A stretch of DNA of 64,000 nt from NCBI GenBank assembly GCA_009741485.1, contig CM019237.1, positions 50,220,050 through 50,284,049 of the forward strand. Direction: 5' to 3'. The notes beneath the pieces were generated by a model that was given only the letters and a program-made list of their open reading frames with translations, did not search any database and was not told the origin of the DNA. Shown piece after piece: positions 11,285 to 25,642 of the stretch. Source of the DNA: Malurus cyaneus samueli. Lineage: Eukaryota; Chordata; Aves; Passeriformes; Maluridae. Numbering within the stretch: the stretch's first letter is position 1; every line of letters begins with the position of its first letter. The position numbers and the translations under genes are program-made.

Positions 11285-14200
11285 CAATTTAAACATGGAA
11301 GCCACCACTGACCAAAACCACTTCACTGCCACTTACTTTCATCAATTTCCCTATAACTCCCTGACCCTGTGGTGAGAGAAGTTATCAGGGTTGTTGCTAT
11401 GCATTGTTTGTGGCTTTAGAAGCCCGATTTAATAACTGTGGCACCACTGAACTGCCCAAATAACAAAACAACAACCATTGCAGTTCCTGCAGGAGGAGGT
11501 TTCTTCACTGCAGCAAATCTGCAGCGAAATATTTCAAAATCAGAGGACATTTGACACTTTTATAGTGGTACAGTACATGTTTTTGGGTTCATAATTGTTC
11601 CTTATGCAAGGATTTTTTTTTCTACTGTCATTCTAAGATTAAGTGAAAATTTAGGATCAAGTGAATAATGCTGCTACCATAATGAATTTCTGGCTGGATA
11701 GGTTGTCTTCTGACATTTTAGACATCATGACCTGACCGAAATTTGTGTTGCTGTGCTAAGTTTTACTGCGGTATCCTACAGCATAGGGGACTAGACTAGT
11801 TTTTGTTCTCTTCCTCTATCTGGATTATAATGTGATTGAAATCCAAGGAGCTGTCCCAGGAGCAAGGACACAGCAAAAGTTAAATGTGGGCTTTGTAAGA
11901 CAAAGATGGACCAGAGGCTTAGGAAGAATGTACAAGAACAGGATCTGTAGAATGGTAATAAACATTTCATATATCTGTTTTTCTGAAGTCAACCAGGACT
12001 AAAAAGGTCTAGATTACAATTGCCAGATAAAATCAAGATTTACAGTAACATCTCAGCTAGTAAACCTTTGGGTCACCTTATCCTCAAAGAAAAAAGTCTT
12101 ACAGAGTTTGAAAGAACTTAATATCCAGAAGGAAGAGCCCTTCAAAAAAGATCCAAGGTGACACAGAAATTTTAAACAAGTTTGTTGTGATCTTGCTGAC
12201 ACCACAGTACTTTGCAGACCAGGAACTGAAGCATCTGAGGAGTGGCAAGTAACATTCAGTATATGTTTACCCCCATGTTCTCTGGGTGTCAGGGTGCTTA
12301 AGAAGGATTTAAACTGGTAGACAACTGGGTAGTGGAGACCAGCTGATTTTTGTTCAATGTGTATTTCACGAAGGAAGTATGTGAAGCTTTAGATCTGATT
12401 ATCCGTCACAACAAAAGAGCTTTTACAGACCACGGACTGAAAAAGGCTAGGAAATCTGCCTGATTATCTTCCAAATTCTCCTGAACCTAAATCACAGCAA
12501 TCTCAGCCAGTTCTGAGTAGAACAGGTGGCAACTAAAGTAGCTGCAGCAGATCAGCCTTGTTAAAGTGCTGGGAAACTCAGGATATTGTATGTTTTCCAA
12601 TAAAGATTCTGTCTCTGTCCCTTCTCCTCCCTGAGTGCCTAAATTTAGACTCTGAATTGCATCCTTGAGAACAGAAATAAATCTTAATGGTTGTTTGCAT
12701 GTGAAGGTCTCATTGATTTTGATGGTGCTCAGAGTCACCCTGTGCCATTAAACAGAGGCCATCTTTGAGGTACATTAGTACAACATTTGAGGTTTGCATA
12801 TAATCAGTGTAAATTTCAGTGGCTAAGGAAAAATGCTATTTGAAATGAACAGTAGCTTTAGCAGGAGTGATAGCAAATGTTGACTTCTTGGTTACCCAAA
12901 AAAAAGCATTTTAAAGACTGTTAATATATGGGAAAGGTTTGAAGAATTTGATGAGGTAATGAAGAGGCTCCAGACTATTCCCTTGTAGGCTTAGTGAGAA
13001 GTAACTTCCTTTGGGATTAAAGGAGTTGCAGAGCCCATTTTCAGTGTTCAGCCCACTTTCACTGTGATTTCCAAAGAGCTGCTGGAACTGAAAAGGAGCC
13101 TGGCTGCCTGGATTCCCTGAAAAAGGAGCTCAGGGGGATGCAGGGAGCTGGAAATGGTTGCAACTTTCAGGTACTGGCAGTGTGAAACCATGGATAGCAG
13201 AGGAGCTAAATGTCATGTAAAAAGAAGAGAAGCAGATGGAAAATGCATTTTTGGGAAGTGGCTGAATAGCTGTGTAGCACAGGTATGGAAAATGGTTAAC
13301 AGAACAACTATATGGAAGACTAAATATAGAAAGGAGATGAGATTAATGTTCTGGAAACCAGCTGCAGATGATGTGATCTGCTCTGGACACTGTGTTCTCT
13401 GTTTCTGTATCATCCCCCTGGTATCCAGGCACTTAACTGGCAGATGACTCACTGTGTCTTTGTGCTGCAGCTTGCTTCTCAATTAGATAAAGGTAATTCT
13501 TTCCACTTTCAGGGTGATGCTGAAAAGGATTGATCTGCAAAGTGCTTTGAAGATACACTACCACTCAAAGAGCCTCTAAAGCGTAAGTTTTAATTGTGGA
13601 GCTGCAGATAATTTTAGTTCATTTTTGCAGCAGCAAAAATGCCTAAGTGCAGTAATTCTGGTCTATGATACAATATTTTTGATGTTCCAGACACCTAAGA
13701 TGATATTGAGGCTGTCTAAATCAATAACATCATTCCATTGACTTTACTTACACTAGTTCCACGATGGGACTCAAAAAAAATCCTGGTTGGGAATTAGCTT
13801 TCTTTGTTTTGAGGGTAGCTTTCTGAATGCTTTCAAGATAACTTATTTGTTTAGCTGGTGTGCCACAAAAGACTTCAAGATTAACTTTGCTCTGAGTAAC
13901 AAAGAGTGAAGTAAAATGATTCTGAGTGAAATATAAATTCGAAATTTTGCCATTCCATCCAGTATTGCAGAGCTCCCACACCAGCTGCAAGTGTCATGTA
14001 CATGTGATTTCATCTTTGTGGCTCAGTTGTCATTACAAACCTGTCAAACCTGCTCTTTCCACATCAGCCTAAAAATCCTACATTGTTGTGTTTAAACTCT
14101 GCTTATTTTCCTTGGAATTAACCATCAAACACATTTTGTTCAGCTCTAGGTAAATAAGCAACCATTCCAATGATCCTATAACCACTGTAAAAAAAATTCT

Positions 14201-17200
14201 AAACAGAAAATAGAGAGGCAAACCAACCAGCTGTAAACAACTAAGGTCTTTTAGACAACATGAGCTCACCAAAATTCCAAATTACTTTGTAATCTGGAAG
14301 CTGATAACATCTGACCACTTGCAAGCAGAGTCGCTCAGCAAAACTCCAAATACTCCAGAGGGCTGGATAAGAGTCACTCCAAGAATCACCACGAAAGCTG
14401 CTGCCTGTAAAGTACACTTGATCTTTGCTGCACACGAGCTGAGTGGAGGTTACACTTCTAAACTGTGCTAATTCATAAAAACATTGAAATTGGCATTAGA
14501 GTTTGTAATGATTAAATGTTTATGATGGGAGAATGTGATGGAATACTTAAAATTCCCCTGCATTCTTTGCTGTACTTGCCATTTTTTTTACCTCATTCCT
14601 ATGTAATGGGCCTGATTTATAATGGCAAAGCACTGAAGCTGGCTTGAAAGAGAGTTGTTTTAGAGCATATTTTAGATCCTTTTTGTTGTGTTATAATACT
14701 GTAATTGAGCCTTCATAAAACATGGACAAGGCAAGTAATTTTTCAGAAGTCCAAATTCTATTACCTGTTGCTGAAAGGAAAGATGCCCAGCTAGATTTTT
14801 GTTGTTAGGAAAGGTTTGTCCACAGGTCTTGGCCCGTGGTTGTATCAGATCTCATGGAGATTCACCTCAGCTTTATTGACATTTTGATGTTGTTGTCAGT
14901 GCAGAAAATGGGAGTTGCTACTGAAAAATCCATGAAATTCTGGTAAATGTGGTTTTTATTGACCTCACCCATGCTTGTGTTTAACCTGGACAGGTTAAAG
15001 GTGACTTTTCTGATCAAGCAAAAGGTTGTCTTTAACCAAGTAGGAGATAAGTTCAAAAAATCCAGTGAATCATCAATGTTTTCTGAAACTATCTTTACCA
15101 GCTCTCTCTACACCTGGTTTCTATCCAAAAGAAATGGAAAATCGGAGTAACTGAGAGGGATTTGTTGGAGAAACTCTCCCTTTTTACAGAAACCTTTTCA
15201 TTGTGCTTCTCTGTAACTTTTAGTGCTTGGTTGGAAGCACAAGGTCTGCAAAGAAAGTGCATGAAGTTTGTGACCTTTCTAACATAAAAACACTCTTCAC
15301 AGTCTCGATTCCCTTCCTGCTTGAAAGCCTCTCATTGCCTGCTTTATCAGTGTCTTCTTTTCCAGATAAAATAATGCACAATTCATTATCTTTTTCAATT
15401 GAAATTGAATTAACTCTCCAATTGTTTTTATTGTTTTCCAATATTCTGTTACTTATATGAAAAATAACAGCAAAGTGGTAGTGCTGCCTTTTTTGGACTT
15501 AAGTGCTGGAATGGAAGTCTCAGGTACCAGATTATGCTGAAGAACCTTAAAGAGAAGGTTTGTCCCTTCCAACTTCATGTTTGGTTACTAAGTCTAGTAA
15601 CTAAAGGAACAGGAACTGTATCAGGAACAGCTTCAAATTTCCTCATTTGTTTGGCCAAGGTATTATATGATAATTATATTTAAATTTACTGCCCCCACCC
15701 TGAAGTGAGGGAGAGATAAGGAGTTTCTTTTTTTGGTGACTACGCAGAAGTTGTAAAAAGAAATTAAATAAAACACATACAGAAAAAGCAAAAAAATCCC
15801 ATAGGTTCATTTCAGCTGTTAGAATGTGACTCTTAAAGTGAATTCAGATAACCAAACACTAGAATCCATTATGTTGCTAAATATGATTTTATTGCTAATG
15901 TAGAAAGGTCTTATTAAAAAAAATCATGTCCATCTTTCTAGACCTAGTGCTAAGCGTTCTAAAACTCCTTAAAATCTTACTGGATATTTAGAATTTTTCC
16001 CCTATCCTACAGATTTTTTAAAGGTGATCTGAAAAATAATTCTAGAGGGATTTCTATTTCAAATGGCTTTTCATTTTAGTATAGTTTTGCTAGCATAGAG
16101 CCTTTCTGAGATTCTCTCCTCCTAAGGTTTCTTGTTAATCAGAATAAATCATATATCCACCATGATTCCAGCATGCAGATTCCTCTCACAGGACTTGTCT
16201 ACTTGAGCACTCAGATTCTGAGGTAGATAAAATCCCTAAAAACTTCTAAGAGCTTTGATCTCATATTTAGTGCAGGCTGCTCTCATCTGTGACCTTTTTC
16301 ACATACCCAAACCCTTTCCTTTTGCTCTCTGTATGTGCATGCACTGAATAGAAAACATTAAATCAGATCTCAAATGTCACATTATCAATTCATATAGAAA
16401 ATTAATCCTTTTCTGTTGTGTAACAGGTAAGTTAAAACAAGCAGGCTGTGTCTGAAGGTTCATGGTACAACACTGCACCTGGCTTTTTTTTGCTGTTTAT
16501 CTTTCAACTTTGTCTGTTAGAATGACTCTCTCATCAAACAAATGAGGCTTTTATAGATATTAGCAGGAGATGGGCATCTGTTATAAGCCATGTAGAGTCA
16601 CCTGATTTGATTAGTGTGCTGGGTAATGCTTACATGGTATTCTTACCTAAATGTTCAGTGTCCTTTTCCCTGTACACCTATGGGAGCAGCCTGTTTTGGT
16701 CCTGGTGCTACAGACATATGTCTGAAATTGTATGGAGTGGCTCATTTAGGCAGGACCATTCTTCTGACATTCAATAACTGTTGAGCACAGTATTTCTGGG
16801 TGCTCCTGTGAATTGCACTTTCTCATGTTACAAAACACGGATCAAAGCTGTTCAAATACTGACAAAATCTAGAATAATGGTCTTAGTTTGCTAAAAGGTG
16901 ACATTTTTATCGAATCTTGTTTGAATGAATCATCTTTCATCCCTTTCTGTGGCTTCTTGACTATTACACAGCAATCACCCTTATAATGAGAGTCATTTTA
17001 GCCCATATGTTAAATCAAAGCAGCTGGATTATTTTATTTTAAAGCTATTCAATTCCAGAGTTTAAGTGAATTGATATAATAAAAAATATCCCATCTGCTT
17101 GCCCATTAAAGTGAAGTTTTTCACCAGTTTGCTAAATATTATCTACCAGCCTAGGTGATTTTGTACAAGCTCTCAGTCGGCTCCACTGAAATTTAACAAA

Positions 17201-18104
17201 TCCAATTTTTAATGAAACCTGTATTTTTTCCAAATAGTAAAATCATAACCACTAAAATACCAACCTTTTGAAATAGAGTCTAAAGCCTGTATTGCAGCAT
17301 CAGCAGCACAGTGCCTCCCTCCTAGGAAGTCTTCTAGTGGTGTTGGACACACAATGATAACAAGTATTAATACTTCACTCAGATTTCACTTTGCACCATC
17401 TCTTTGCAGCAGCAGAGTCCTCCTGCTATGAAATACCTGGCTGTGAACAATTCTGGACAATTTTTTTCTCTGGCTCAAACACTCCCTTCCTGTCTGTAAC
17501 ACTTTCTCTTGTCAAAGCCCTCTGGATTCCTTGCCTTGCTGGTAACTGAGGTTCAAGGAATGGGTTGTTGCCTTTAAAAGGGGGAACGTTTAGGGTTGTG
17601 AATCACTGCCAATAAAATGCTGTGAGGGTAAACAGGAGTTAAATGTCTGCTGCACTTTGTTCCACAGCTGTGCTGTATCAAGAGGCTTACAATGCAAACA
17701 GTAATATTTGTGTCTGCATATATTATATAATATTCTGTTCTATTACTTACTGATAGAGGGAAGAGGTCCTTCAACATCTCAGCAGTGGACATGGGGGAGG
17801 TGGAATTTTAATGAGGTAGAACTGGGTTTTAGCAAATTGCTGGGAAATGATTAAAAAAAAAATTCATCCTGCAATGTGTTAAGCTCTTGAGTATACTTTC
17901 CCAAATATCAGAGTGAGATGCTCAGGGTGACAGTCACAGAACTGCTGGAGCAATAAAAGTGTCCACATCTCTGCTCCATAGCTTAGAGCTCGTGCTTTGC
18001 TCAGCTGCATTACAGAACCCCTGCTATCCCAGGTTCTGTAGCAACAAACAATAAATCCCATCTTTAAGGTTAAATCTTCTGCTGATCTTGTAACCTGATG
18101 CTCC
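11285..18104. other. Non-coding AT-rich stretch, no feature recognised
   Basis: Nearly 7 kb with open frames no longer than 97 codons and no repeat family, RNA gene or convincing exon recognised. The segment 15.6-17.3 kb is especially AT-rich and almost free of open frames. Confidence 0.55.
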
Positions 18105-18105
18105 T

Positions 18106-18242
18106 AGAATGATTCGGAGTGAAAAGAGAACTCAGAAGGACTCCAGTCCAAGCTCCTGCTCAAAACACTGTCAGCTTTGAGGTCAGAACTCTTTGGAGCT
18201 TAATCCAGTCAGCTCTTGAAAGTCTACAAAGACTATACAGCC
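18106..18242 (-). mobile_element. CR1 LINE relic, antisense
   Basis: Begins 'agaatgattcggagtgaaaag' and continues 'aaggactccagtccaagctcctgctcaaaac', 'gtcagctttgaggtcag', 'ggagcttaatccagtcagctcttgaaa'. This follows the reverse complement of an older CR1 subfamily 3' end, in which the terminal AGAATCAT-type repeat leads and is followed by the 'tccaactccctgctcaaagcaggg' block. The end bearing the 3' repeat is at the left, so the element points to the minus strand. Short and diverged. Confidence 0.65.
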
Positions 18243-19530
18243 AAAAGTTTATATGAATTATTATAACATTTGGTTGGTAAGAGATCGAAATTCAGGTGAC
18301 TCAACCACAGCTAAGTGTCTTAACTTTCAGGAAGTTATCCTAATGCTCAAAGGATAATATTTGTAGACATTTGCAATATAAAGTGAAGTAGTTGTGAGAA
18401 GAGGGCATAAGTTAGAGCTCTCCTCTGCAGAAATGAAAATACAGAGTGGGGAGAGGCCATGAATGACAAGGGAGCTGCATTCTCTCTACATTTTTAAGGT
18501 GTATTTTAAACAACTTTCTACCCTTTCCTCTGCTCTCAACAGCACTTATAGGAATGTATCTGAAAGGAGCACTACATTGCATGAAAACACTTCTCCAGCA
18601 AGGCCCAGGAAGAAATAAAATAAATATCCCAGCACTGCTGCAAAATGAATTTCAGATGTCTGAGGGCTGTATTTGAGAGGCTGAAAATAAGCAGGGGAAG
18701 AGGAGCCCAGGCTCTGGCCATAAACCCATATCAAACCCACATCAACCCTGTGAGCTGCCTTCAGGAACTGCCTGGCTTCCAGGTGCTCACTGTTTGCAGG
18801 GGTCATGGCTCTTCCCTGGAATGTGCTGTAGGATTAACTGAGTGATTGCTAAAGAAACATGGCTCTATGCCTTAACTTCACAGTTCTTCATCTTTGTGCC
18901 ATCATAGGTAGTTTGGTAGCTTTGATTTCTGCCTTAAGTGGGTTTCTGTGAGAAGCAAACTTTGCTCCCAGAATCATTTAAACTCCTGCAGGGCTTGATT
19001 TCATAATCTTTTTTTTGTCCCACAAACAACCCTATGACATTTAAAGACCTCAAGATTTCTCTTTAACAGTTAAGGCTATTACAGTTTGAATTTTCTAGTG
19101 ATAAAATCAAACCTTTTTTTCTGACAGACACCCCCATGACAAATCATTCTAGATGCTGTAGAAAACAGTCAGAAGGAAGGGATGTCATGAGGGAGCTGAC
19201 CAGGCTCTACCAGGCTACTTGGATTTATTAAATGCTTGGTGTCATCAGGTGACTTCAGGTGTCATCTTTTTTCTCTGTAGCAGGCTTGTATGGCAGTCAT
19301 TACAAATAATCACAAGGCAGTTTACTGACACCCAGCAGAAAACTGGAGCTGTCCGTAGAACAGTGAGTTTGGCAGCTGCAGATGACAAATGAAGCAGAAG
19401 GAAACGCTGGGTTATTCATAAGTCAAATGACCCCTGAAAGACAGCAGTAAAAAGAGCAGAAGAAGTTCTAAGATAATGTGAGGGCTCAGGCAACGTGACT
19501 TAGCACCCCTTGCAGTGAGGACATGCTGGT
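18243..19530. other. Non-coding stretch, no feature recognised
   Basis: Unique-looking sequence with short open frames only (86 codons at most). No repeat or RNA signature noticed. Confidence 0.5.
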
Positions 19531-20115
19531 CTACAAGCTCTTGGCTGTGCTTTGGCGTGGGGCTGGGAGGCACCACCCAGCAGAAACCTCCCTGCACTGC
19601 CGAGGGACAGAGCATTTTGGTGTCTCAGGGGAGAGAATAAGGGAAGGATTTTCCCTCTTCCCTGTCAGTGTCTCGCTTGTGTCACCAGTTAACTGTGGGA
19701 CCTGGCAGCATTCATATTCTTTTTTGCACCGTGCCTGCTTTTCTTTTGTGTGTCCTTTGTCCCAGTCACACCAAACCTCTGTTTCATTCCAAACAGCTCG
19801 TAGGTGGATGAGCTGTTCTAGTGTGGTTTGAAACAGGCTTGTGCAGCCATGGTGGGGATAGTCCTTGTCTACCTCTGACCCGTGAAATGTGTGCTTCATT
19901 GTCTTCAGAAAAAAACACTCCTGTGGCACTTCCTGAGAAATCATATGTGAATTATTGGAAACCAAGCTTTGCTTGGAAGAGTAGAAAACTGATGTATTAA
20001 TGTAATTTGGATAATATGAGTAATATGTGACTTGTTCTCTTGGTGGCTTGTGCTTGTCCATCCCAATGTTCAGTCTGTAATGAGAGTATTTATTTCTACA
20101 CTGTGTTGCTTTCAT
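19531..20115 (-). other. Long unassigned open frame (194 codons)
   Basis: An ATG-initiated minus-strand frame of 194 codons, notably longer than most frames in this AT-rich DNA. The product would be hydrophilic with scattered cysteines, many lysines and a tyrosine-rich N-terminal part. I see no signal peptide, membrane segment, repeat or catalytic motif and recognise no family. No promoter, CpG island or splice structure is obvious. It is more likely a chance frame than a gene, but it is recorded because of its length. Confidence 0.15.
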
Positions 20116-20184
20116 AGAGTTTTGTTGTTTGGAACAGCCTTCTGTTTCCCTTGCTCAGTTGAAAGCAGAACTATTTTTGTGCAG

Positions 20185-20245
20185 TGTTTTGTCAAGTGCT
20201 GTACAAATGCCACGGAGAAGTCCCAGCTTTAAGGAGCCTTTATAA
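20185..20245 (+). repeat. Possible ancient amniote retroposon tail
   Basis: The run 'gtcaagtgctgtacaaatgccacggagaag-tcccagctttaaggagccttta' resembles a common tail motif of old amniote SINE/LINE copies ('GCTGTACAAA... CAGTCCCTGCCCC.AAGAGCTTA'). The match is from memory and diverged. No flanking duplication was seen. Confidence 0.3.
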
Positions 20246-23200
20246 TATTGCAGAGAACTACCCAATAATTGCTCTGCAGAGTCACTTTTGTAACCTTCAT
20301 TTATCAGCAAGTCTCAGGCAGATGCCGTGTGCTTATAATGAAATTGAAGCTGCTTGTTTCCTATTTTCTTGATCCTAGTATTTTGGGTTTCTGTCAGTCT
20401 CTGGCTGTTTAGGTTTTACAGCAAGGCTGAAATACAAGAATCAAATGTAACCAATTCAGATAGTTAATAGCAAATACCAAGAAAATAGCTCCCAGGGAAT
20501 GTGAATTCCTTGTGCACTTATGAAAACTGCAACTAAAACTGGCAAACATCCCAAATATAATCATTATTTGTTCCAGGATTCAACTGCATGGAAAGTATTT
20601 TAGCTTTAAACTTTAAAAAATAATTATATGGCTACTGTGTGAACATACTCTTTCCAATAAAAAGCTGTTATGATGCAGGAAGGGGCATAATGGGCTCTCT
20701 TTATTTGTAATTTACAAGCAGTATAGGCATCTCTATTCAAACACATATTCAGTCTTCTATTAGGGGAAAATGGTTAGTAGGTCTCTAACTCTGCCTATAT
20801 CATTATCCAAAATTCTAGCCAAAAAAAGGCACAGAGAGGGTGGCAAGTTTGGTATCTCTTGATGGCATCAGTAAGAATTCTTTCTTTTTGTTCTTCAGGA
20901 AGAAAGACAAGGAAAAGAATTTATAGGTACATCCAGGAGTCTTTTTTCTCTAAGAAGACTTTAGTATTCATAGCAAAAATCACTGAATTAAAATCAGCCT
21001 TTACTACCTGTCTCTGTTTTAGACACTTTAACAGTACTAACAGATCCCATAAAACACAATATTTATTTAATTCAACACAATTATGTGTGGATAAAATTTA
21101 AATAGGACTGTTGTAATTTTAATTTAAATTCATTGGCAGGCAATTCAGTTTAATGGTAGTTGATTAAAAAAAGAAAAATGTTCTCTAGATTCATAAATCA
21201 ACCCAACGTTCAATTTATTCAAAACAGCGAATTAGACACTCAGCTAGGGCACTGGAGAAGAAAAAATTGCATTGCTTTTACTAATAGCTTTTTTGAGAAT
21301 GCAAATCTTTAGTCAGTTGTAAATGGCTTTGCAAAAAAGAGTCTGCTATAGAAATTAAAAAAATAAAGACCCAGCATTGTTCAGGTAGTGAACAAGTCTA
21401 TCTTCACTCCTGCCTCCTTAGGTTTTTATATGAAACAAATTATTCTGACACCTAGTGAGGAAATTTTCAAATTGCCCAGTCTGAAATCAGAAGCATAACT
21501 ACTGTTTGGTCTGAAATGATTACTGAAATTAATGGGTGTTGCTGGTGCACATCACTGTGAGAAAGGATTCCCTGGCATTTGTTACTGACATTTCTGCAGT
21601 GCCTATTAGTGAGCTTTTGCAGAATGTGCAAAAATAGTCTTCAGATTTAAAGCTATTACACTATTTTATGCTCTGATCCAATCTGACAGCCCTGGTTAGT
21701 CTGTAAACCATTGGGAATACTCTTGTAAGTCTGACAGAATTTTGTCAGTCTTAATGCTTGAGATTCTGCTTCAGTCCTTGGTTGGTGCACCTGGGTGTGC
21801 ACCATGTGTGGAGCCTCTTGGATCAGAACCTCTCTTCACCTTGTGCCCAAGCTGAGCTGTGCCTTAAGGCCTTTGCTGTCCAACCCACAGTTTCCAGAAA
21901 CTGCTATTAACAACAAAAACTTTGGATTCCCTCTAATTAAGCAATCTTTTCTCTGTCTTCTAGGACAAAGATAAGACATCCACAGTGGTTTGTTTGGTAT
22001 TTGTTGTCCCAACTGGGACAGCCTCCCCTCCTAGACCAGGATGTGGAGAACAAAGACATCTTCTAGATCGCCAGAAGTTTTGTTTAAGCCTCTTGAAGCC
22101 TGCAGAAATTTTCTGTGCATAAAACTAATGTGGAGTCAGGCCCTGTGCTATTCTGGACACTCAGTGACCACATAAGCAGAGCAGCATCTTCTGACACTGA
22201 GCCAAGCTAAGCCTTGACTCTGCAGCACTTTCTGGAAATGCAGGAGAAAATGACAAAATCCATGCCATGGTACTGTGAGGGTGTTTCTGGCCCTGCCATG
22301 TGTGTCTTGGCTCTCTTGGCCACCCTCTCTTTACCCTTCCAAAGTTCAGGGTAACCACAAGTCAGGTTTTCTTGCTTCTCAGATACTGAAACATGTAGAA
22401 GTTTTTAAAAAAGCCATACTTGGGTAAATGTATTGCAGTCCTGTGCTAATGGCAGGGTGTTGGAGTAATGAATGTAATAAATGCAAATGAATGTTAATAA
22501 ATGTAAATACTTCTTATCAATTTAGTGTTGTGCTGTGTGGAACAATAACACTGAAAATGGTTTGTCAGTTTGATTAATGTACCTGCTTCTTACACAGCAA
22601 ACTCTGCAGGAGTTTGTGTTGCTTTAAAGCAAGGTTATAGATGCAAGGGAGCTTGGGAAAATCTCTGTTTTGCTGCTTAAAGTAATAGATTTAATATATA
22701 TTATCAGATAGTTGACAAGAAGCACAATCCCTTGATGAAATATTTACCATTTGAGGCATTATCTCTGTTGTAGGAAGCATCTTAAAGCAACATTTTATGA
22801 AAGGGCTCCAAAAGTACTCTCAAACCCCAGAAAAGAGTAAAAATTCTCTTGGATTAATCAAGAGATTTAAAAAACTACAGTTCACAAGATTTTTACTATG
22901 GATTGTATTTTATAAAATATAAAATGTAGATTTGTACTATTTTTTTCTTACATTCTCAAATTAAAAATTCTAAACTGTTTTGCACAGCAGCATTTTGAAG
23001 ATCACACTGCATCTCAATTCTTCAGAGCCAGGGTTTTTTCAGACCTTAACAATACCTTTACATTTCCCACTCACCATGTTGAGTCCAAATGACACTGCAC
23101 GGACCTAAGTGAGACTGCAGTGCTAGCAAACAGAATTTTCACCCAGGATGGCTCTGTTACAAATCTGTTATTTTTAATCCTAGAATTTTAGTCTTTTTAT

Positions 23201-24892
23201 AAAGTGTTTGATGATTAATATAAAATACTTCTGTGGATTTATTACAATGTAAAATCTTGTAATAATCACCATTTTAGCAGTATTGTCATACTGAATGTGG
23301 CACAGAGTTCAGGATGCTCCTTTCTGTGAATTTTGTGGGAGAACTCTCCACATAGCAGCTATGTCTGAAGCAACAAAGATCCCTTCCAGATTAGAACTCT
23401 AAAGGAAAAGCCTGAAGTGACCTTAAATGGGGACCAGTTAAAACAGATGACCTCTAGACCCAAATCTATGTGCTTAATGCCACTTGAAAATCAGCTTGAC
23501 TTTGAGAAGTTTGTGAAACTGGTAAGCAGGTGGTTCTGCTGAAAACTTGGTCTTCCAAGTAACATAAGCAGTACTTTAAGATGTGTCAGTTTTCTTCCTC
23601 TGGGTTTGGGAGCAGAATATTTAAAACCAATGCATGCTATGCTCCTGTTAACATATTTCCTAAAACAAAAGGATGTTAATTGCCCCTTCAGTGGAAACAG
23701 TCTGGGTCAGTATCAAATAAAAGTATGAAATCTAAGTTCAGCCCCTTAAAGGCTGAATAATCTATCCAGAGCAACTTACACACACATGATAGCTGTCCTT
23801 CCTTTCAGGATTTTTGTGGTCCAAATCCTGTTATAAAGGATAGTTGAAAGCCGCCTGAAACTAGTTTGGGATCCCTGAATTTACAGTCTGGCTCCAATTT
23901 GATCTCCCATATAAAATCCTTATAAATCTCCCCTTAATAAGAATTACTTTCTGAATGAAATTGTATTCAGTCACAATTATATGTGTTGAGAACACTGGAA
24001 AATGACATCTAGCAAGTGATGAACTCCTTGCTGTCAATATTTGTTGTATGCCAGGCTGACCTTTTGGATGATAATCTTCGTATTTGGGGAGTGAAGAGAG
24101 ATTGATTTTGTTGCTTTATTCAAATTACACTAAAATGTACCAGGACCATGCTCTTTTGAAGGGTATTCAGGAGCTGAAACCCTGAATACAAACAACTTTC
24201 CATCTGCTCCCAATTTAATCTGAATGCGTTTGTGATTTTGTAGAAGAAGGTTATTTCTGCAACTGGTGAAAACTGGTAATCAGTTAATCAAAATGCATTG
24301 ATTGCTCTAATTACTGCATCTTGAATAGGGTTTTTTGTGAACCTTCCTTGCCCACAATTTATTTTTGTCATGTTTTACTTTCTATCCCAGGCAAATCTAT
24401 GGTTTTTAGAAAACTTTGACTTTATAAAGTGTAACTTCTTTATTAAGATTTAGAGCCAGACCCATCATAAGGAGTGGGTGTTGACAATGTTATAGCATCC
24501 CATTTATGTTAATTGTCTGGGGAAAAAACAAAACAGTAAAATCAGTTTGGGCAACTTAATGCAGAGTTAAAGCTGCTGACTGTTACCAGAGAGTCAGTCT
24601 GCTCACAGCACAGAATGAACATTGCATATCAACCAGAAATGTTTTTGGCACTTGGACTGCAAGTTTGACCCGCAGCCTTTGATCTTTGCACACAAGAAAT
24701 CATAGCTTTGTTATTATTTTTGTTGTTGCAGCAATAGTTTGTCTAGGGGAGAGTGAACAGGAATGTGCTTGTGCTTGATTCTGGGACATAGAGTCTAAAA
24801 TCTGTGTTTGTTCTTTGTATTTTTATGTAAATAACACTGCTCCACTTCTACATGTCCAAGTTAAATGCAAACTTAGGGTGCTCTGGTTTCAA
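20246..24892. other. Non-coding AT-rich stretch, no feature recognised
   Basis: More than 4.6 kb with almost no open frames over 60 codons. Contains imperfect local repeats of an 'aatgaatgtaataaatg' type at about 22465-22507 and a 7-bp inverted repeat (GGTGCAC/GTGCACC) at 21784-21803. Neither looks functional. Confidence 0.55.
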
Positions 24893-25028
24893 AAAACCAC
24901 GAACAAACAAAAAAACCCTTGAAACAACAACAGAAAAAAAACCCCCACAAACAAGGGAAAAAAAACCAAACCAAAACAAACAGCAACAACCAAAAAAAAT
25001 TTAAAAAAAAGAAAAAACAACCAAAACT
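24893..25028. repeat. A-rich low-complexity tract
   Basis: About 135 bases of interrupted A runs with C and occasional G (aaacaacaac-like, aaaaccaaaccaaaac-like). The lysine/asparagine/glutamine-rich reading frame through it is an artefact of composition. No element upstream could be identified whose tail it might be. Confidence 0.8.
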
Positions 25029-25642
25029 ATGTCACAGTGCTAAAGAAACACAAAACATACAATTCCAAGAGAAGCAAGGAAAAAGTCAGCCAGGCTTTGC
25101 CTGGGTGTGACTGTAAGCCTAAAGGAAATTGATTCCAGGTTAAAATATTAAAAATAATGATTGTACTGAATAAACAAATGAGTACCTGAAAACAAATTAG
25201 TAAATGGTCATATATTTATTCTGTGTATTGAAATCTAAGGTTAAGGATTAGATAGCTAAACAGCAATCATTTTCCAGGTGTTGATGTTAAGGAAGAACCC
25301 TTTTCTAGGAAAAGAGCACATTTGCATAGTAGTTTAATTATTAATATGAACATTTTTGCCTAGATGTGTTCAAAGACCAGTGGCCTTTGGATGAAATATT
25401 CAATCATGAAACCTCTGATACTGAAACATGAATCTACGATTGTCTAACAAATGCAAACCAGATCAAGTGCGATCCATTTGAAATAATTATTAAGAGTCCT
25501 TAAAACGGTTCAATATGAAACAATTAGCAGAAATAGAGAGTAAACTATTTTTCATGACAAAACAACTCTGCAACTGAACCATCTCTCCACGAAGCACCAA
25601 CCATGCTGTCAGAAATTGGCTCAGCCAGGAACTGGAGGGAGG

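Noticed and set aside
21784..21803. 7-bp inverted repeat GGTGCAC/GTGCACC
   Set aside because: Too short to distinguish from chance; no operator-like context.
24919..25110. Lysine/asparagine/glutamine-rich 63-codon frame
   Set aside because: Product of an A-rich low-complexity tract.
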